Both the position numbers and the translations under genes were made by a program. From Victivallaceae bacterium (lineage in GTDB: Bacteria; Verrucomicrobiota; Lentisphaeria; Victivallales; Victivallaceae), in the NCBI GenBank assembly GCA_021647315.1, contig JAKIUY010000003.1:1-64000 (forward strand): a DNA stretch of 64,000 nucleotides, written 5' to 3'. This document shows positions 61,380 to 64,000 of the stretch, in pieces. The notes beneath the pieces were generated by a model, which had not been told where the DNA came from, ran no database searches, and worked only from the letters and a program-made list of their open reading frames with translations. The stretch's first letter is position 1; every line of letters begins with the position of its first letter.

Positions 61380-62016
61380 GCTAAAAGAAGTTATAAAAGA
61401 ATATGGATTTTGGTCAGACCTTTCTTTGTATATCGAAAGAATTGAGGCTCATATAGAATCTGATTTTAGCCATTCGTTAGAAAATATAAAAGCTCTAATA
61501 GAAGCAATCGGCAAAGAGATTTGTAAACAAAAAGGTGTTACTCTAAATGATAATTCTACAATAAATGGAGTGATGAAACAAGCTTTTAATGCAATGGGTT
61601 TTTCAAATTCTGCAATGGTTTTTCAAATTTCAAAATCACTTGCAAATATTGGTCAGAATGTTGGTGATTTAAGAAATGAGATAGGAACAACAGCTCACGG
61701 CAAATCACTTGAGGAAATTAGACAAAGAAATAGTAAAGTTGATATTTTTACTCGAGAATTTTTAATTGACACTATTGAAACAGTATCAGTTTTTTTAATC
61801 CGAAATTTTGAAACTAAAACAGAAAGAACTTCTACTAAATTATTAGAAGATACTTTGAATTATTGGGAAGCAGAAGAGTTTAACGAATCTTGGGATGATT
61901 CATTTGGAGAATTTGCAATGGGTGATTATTCCTACCCTGCAAGTGAAATATTATTTAATACTGATAAACAAGCTTATGTAAACGAATACAAGGCATTTAT
62001 TGAGAGCGAAGAATAG
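61372..62016 (+). CDS. Abortive-infection (AbiJ C-terminal-like) protein
   Basis: A 214-residue protein overlapping hsdS by 8 bases. ENIKALIEAIGKEICKQKGV, GVMKQAFNAMGFSNSAMVFQ and VGDLRNEIGTTAHGKSLEEI match the Abi-C-type domain of abortive-infection proteins, where the RN...HG motif is conserved. The N-terminal region (WSDLSLYIERIEAH) is helical. Probably a phage-defence component or regulator of the adjacent ATPase; mechanism unknown. Confidence 0.75.
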   Translation: MNKLKEVIKEYGFWSDLSLYIERIEAHIESDFSHSLENIKALIEAIGKEICKQKGVTLNDNSTINGVMKQAFNAMGFSNSAMVFQISKSLANIGQNVGDLRNEIGTTAHGKSLEEIRQRNSKVDIFTREFLIDTIETVSVFLIRNFETKTERTSTKLLEDTLNYWEAEEFNESWDDSFGEFAMGDYSYPASEILFNTDKQAYVNEYKAFIESEE

Positions 62017-62018
62017 AT

Positions 62019-64000
62019 ATGGAAATTACAAGCATAAAAGAAATAAAGAATGTTGGAACATTTGCAAATTTCGCAAATGGAGGTAGTATAAGGTTTGATA
62101 AACTAACCTTTATTTATGGGTTGAATACGTTCGGGAAAACTACAATTGCCGACATTTTCCAATCAATAAAAGATAATAACTCAAGTATTTCTAACAGAAA
62201 GACTATTCCTTTTTTAAGTCAATCACAAAAAATAAACATTTCAGTAAAAGAAAACAATAGTGAACAAAGTTTAATTTTTCAAAATGACAATTGGCAAAAC
62301 AATAAAATCAGTAAGTATTTAGAAATTTTCGGAAGTGAATTTATACATAGAAACTTATTCACAGGATTGTCTATTGAGAGGGAAAATAAAGAAAACTTTA
62401 CTCAGTTTGTTCTCGGAGAAAAGGGCGTTGAATTAGCTAATGATATTGAAAGTAACAAAAAGAAATTAGCTGATAAAAGACGTAACCTAATTAATAAAGT
62501 ACCAGTATTTGTGAAAAACAATACTGAAAACGAAATAAATAAATTTGTTTCGTTTCCTACAGATAACCTGAATATAGAAGACATAAAAACACAAATTAAC
62601 AATCTCACAAGAATTGTTTCAGATGAAAAAAAGAAGTTAGAAGAACCTGATAAGATTTTGAATTTGCCTGACGTTCAGAAATTTACAACTCCTGAAATAA
62701 ATATTTTAGCAAATATTGAAAAGGTAAACCAATTATTACAGAATGATTATCAGGATATTAAAGATGAAGTATTAAGAAAATTAGAAAAACACATCTCTGA
62801 AAATTTTAAAGAAACAGACGAAGCAGAAAAATGGATAGAATTTGGAAATAATAACCGCAAAACTAATCAAAGTGAGAATTGCTCTTTTTGCGGTCAATCT
62901 CTTCTAAATGCTAAAGAGCTAATGGGTGCATACGATTTATATTTTGATGAAGAATATTCAAAATTTATCACAGCAATTGAAGAAAACTTAGAGAAATATA
63001 AGCGAAAGTATGAATTTCAAAAGTTCAACAATAAAAATGTTTTACAAAATGCATTAACACAATCATTAAAATATAAAAGTTATATCACTAATGAAACTTT
63101 TCAAACACAACTTCAAATATTAGAAGAAAAAATAAATTTATTAGATGAAGACTTGTTGTTTCAACAAAAAGAACAATTAGCTGAAACAATAAAAAACAAA
63201 TCAACACAAAAAAACAAAAAGCCGTATCAAAAAGTTGATTTAGTTGAATTCAATGAGTTTAAAACACAAATAAATTCCTATTTAAATGTGAGTAATTCTG
63301 CAAGTCAGATTATTGATAATATTGTACAAATTGTTGAAGATTTTAAACAAAAATACAAAGACACCAAAGGAATAAAGGTGCAGATTGAGAAATATGAAAT
63401 TCAAATCAGAGGATTGCAATATAAAGCAGCAAGGTTAGAACAGGATGAAAGTTGTAAAACCTATCTTTCAGAGAAAACTTTAATAAAAAAAATAGAAAAA
63501 AATGTTAGTGAACTTGAATCTGACTTGGAGAAAAATCAAACAGGTTATTTGACAACATATTTTTCTAAAATCAATAGCCTTTTTAATAAATTGGGAAGCA
63601 AAAACTTTACTTTAAAAAAAGCAACAGAAGGTAGAGGATATAAACCTGTTTATTCATTAAAAGTAAAATTTCACAATAAAGAGTTAAATGACAATCAATT
63701 AAAAACGGTTTTTAGTGAATCTGACAGAAGAGCCTTGGCACTTGCAATATTTTGGGCTAAAATTGAATTGAAGGACGAAAACGAAAAGACTAAAACTATT
63801 ATAATTTTAGATGACCCAATTACAAGTTTTGATGATAATAGAATATCAAGCAGTATTACTTTATTTAAAAATTCTCTTGATTCACTTAGTCAGATTATTG
63901 TTCTTACTCACTATCCAAATTTTATAAAAATATTTTGTGAAAAAACATTGGATAGCGAAATAAAAACTAAATTTATTAAGATTGAAAGAGACAATAAAAC
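62019..64000 (+). CDS. AAA_13/RloC-like ATPase, partial at the right edge
   Basis: The first about 660 residues are present, no stop before the window ends. Walker A FIYGLNTFGKTTIADIF (about residue 31), long coiled-coil segments rich in Lys/Glu, a CxxC (CSFCGQSL, about 287) reminiscent of the zinc hook of RloC-type proteins, ABC-like signature region SESDRRALALAIFW, Walker B TIIILDDPITSFDD (about 592) and H-loop VLTHY. RloC and PrrC couple such ATPases to anticodon nucleases near type I RM genes; the nuclease part would lie beyond 64000, so this role is inferred. Confidence 0.82.
   Translation, partial: MEITSIKEIKNVGTFANFANGGSIRFDKLTFIYGLNTFGKTTIADIFQSIKDNNSSISNRKTIPFLSQSQKINISVKENNSEQSLIFQNDNWQNNKISKYLEIFGSEFIHRNLFTGLSIERENKENFTQFVLGEKGVELANDIESNKKKLADKRRNLINKVPVFVKNNTENEINKFVSFPTDNLNIEDIKTQINNLTRIVSDEKKKLEEPDKILNLPDVQKFTTPEINILANIEKVNQLLQNDYQDIKDEVLRKLEKHISENFKETDEAEKWIEFGNNNRKTNQSENCSFCGQSLLNAKELMGAYDLYFDEEYSKFITAIEENLEKYKRKYEFQKFNNKNVLQNALTQSLKYKSYITNETFQTQLQILEEKINLLDEDLLFQQKEQLAETIKNKSTQKNKKPYQKVDLVEFNEFKTQINSYLNVSNSASQIIDNIVQIVEDFKQKYKDTKGIKVQIEKYEIQIRGLQYKAARLEQDESCKTYLSEKTLIKKIEKNVSELESDLEKNQTGYLTTYFSKINSLFNKLGSKNFTLKKATEGRGYKPVYSLKVKFHNKELNDNQLKTVFSESDRRALALAIFWAKIELKDENEKTKTIIILDDPITSFDDNRISSSITLFKNSLDSLSQIIVLTHYPNFIKIFCEKTLDSEIKTKFIKIERDNK

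Noticed and set aside
1-64000. CRISPR arrays and tRNA/rRNA genes
   Set aside because: No regularly spaced identical repeats with unique spacers, and no cloverleaf or rRNA-like sequence was seen by eye; the repeats found are palindromic dispersed elements. A tRNAscan or Infernal run would be decisive.

Overview
The window reads as a chromosome segment of a Gram-negative bacterium of the Lentisphaerota/Kiritimatiellota type (inference). Four things point that way: an outer-membrane lipid A gene (lpxC), a TonB/ExbB/ExbD system, a pseudopilin of the [16 protein letters not shown] type common in that phylum, and several large secreted carbohydrate-active proteins of the DUF6259/DUF6067/DUF4434 kinds. 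I found no rRNA, tRNA or CRISPR array. Short palindromic dispersed repeats fill many gaps, and several genes are decayed (rhuM, cstA, an araC copy, a toxin).

Layout. 1-20 kb is a secreted glycan-degradation locus: two DUF6259-type hydrolase-like proteins, an FGE-fold protein, a CBM9/TolB-propeller protein with an unknown partner, a LamG-DUF6067 protein, a DUF4434 protein, a pseudopilin, a GH130 phosphorylase-like protein and an AraC regulator. Three intergenic modules (before the LamG protein, before the pseudopilin, and beside the araC gene) share the same geometry: two AGTCA-type half-sites 21 bp apart and a TATACT box 58 bp from the first. This suggests one AraC-family regulon. 20-44 kb is ordinary housekeeping and transport: rlmN, an ArnT-like glycosyltransferase, mgtE with a possible attenuator, a 5'-nucleotidase, a ROK kinase, exbB-exbD-tonB, dus, a PHP protein, hemW, a NAD kinase, a SpoU methyltransferase, a tandem FabZ with one degenerate active site, lpxC, miaA and rhaB.

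44.2-55.2 kb is the most unusual part. Nine tightly packed genes encode four membrane-anchored beta-propellers (three PQQ-like, one NHL-like), a tiny Tat-signal cysteine-rich protein, a membrane-anchored ferredoxin, a NapH/NosR-like membrane polyferredoxin, a fused NuoE-NuoF NADH-oxidising subunit, and a NuoG/GltD-like iron-sulfur subunit with no hydrogenase or other recognisable catalytic domain. I read it as an NADH-linked membrane electron-transfer complex of unknown acceptor.

55.5-64 kb is AT-rich and looks horizontally acquired. It is a type I restriction-modification and defence island: hsdM, an ORF6N-domain gene, a DUF1016 nuclease-like gene, hsdS, an abortive-infection-like gene and an AAA_13/RloC-like ATPase running off the right edge. 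hsdM carries an in-frame DUF559 endonuclease-like domain bounded by short inverted G/C-rich sequences, which looks like a small mobile insertion. No hsdR lies inside the window.
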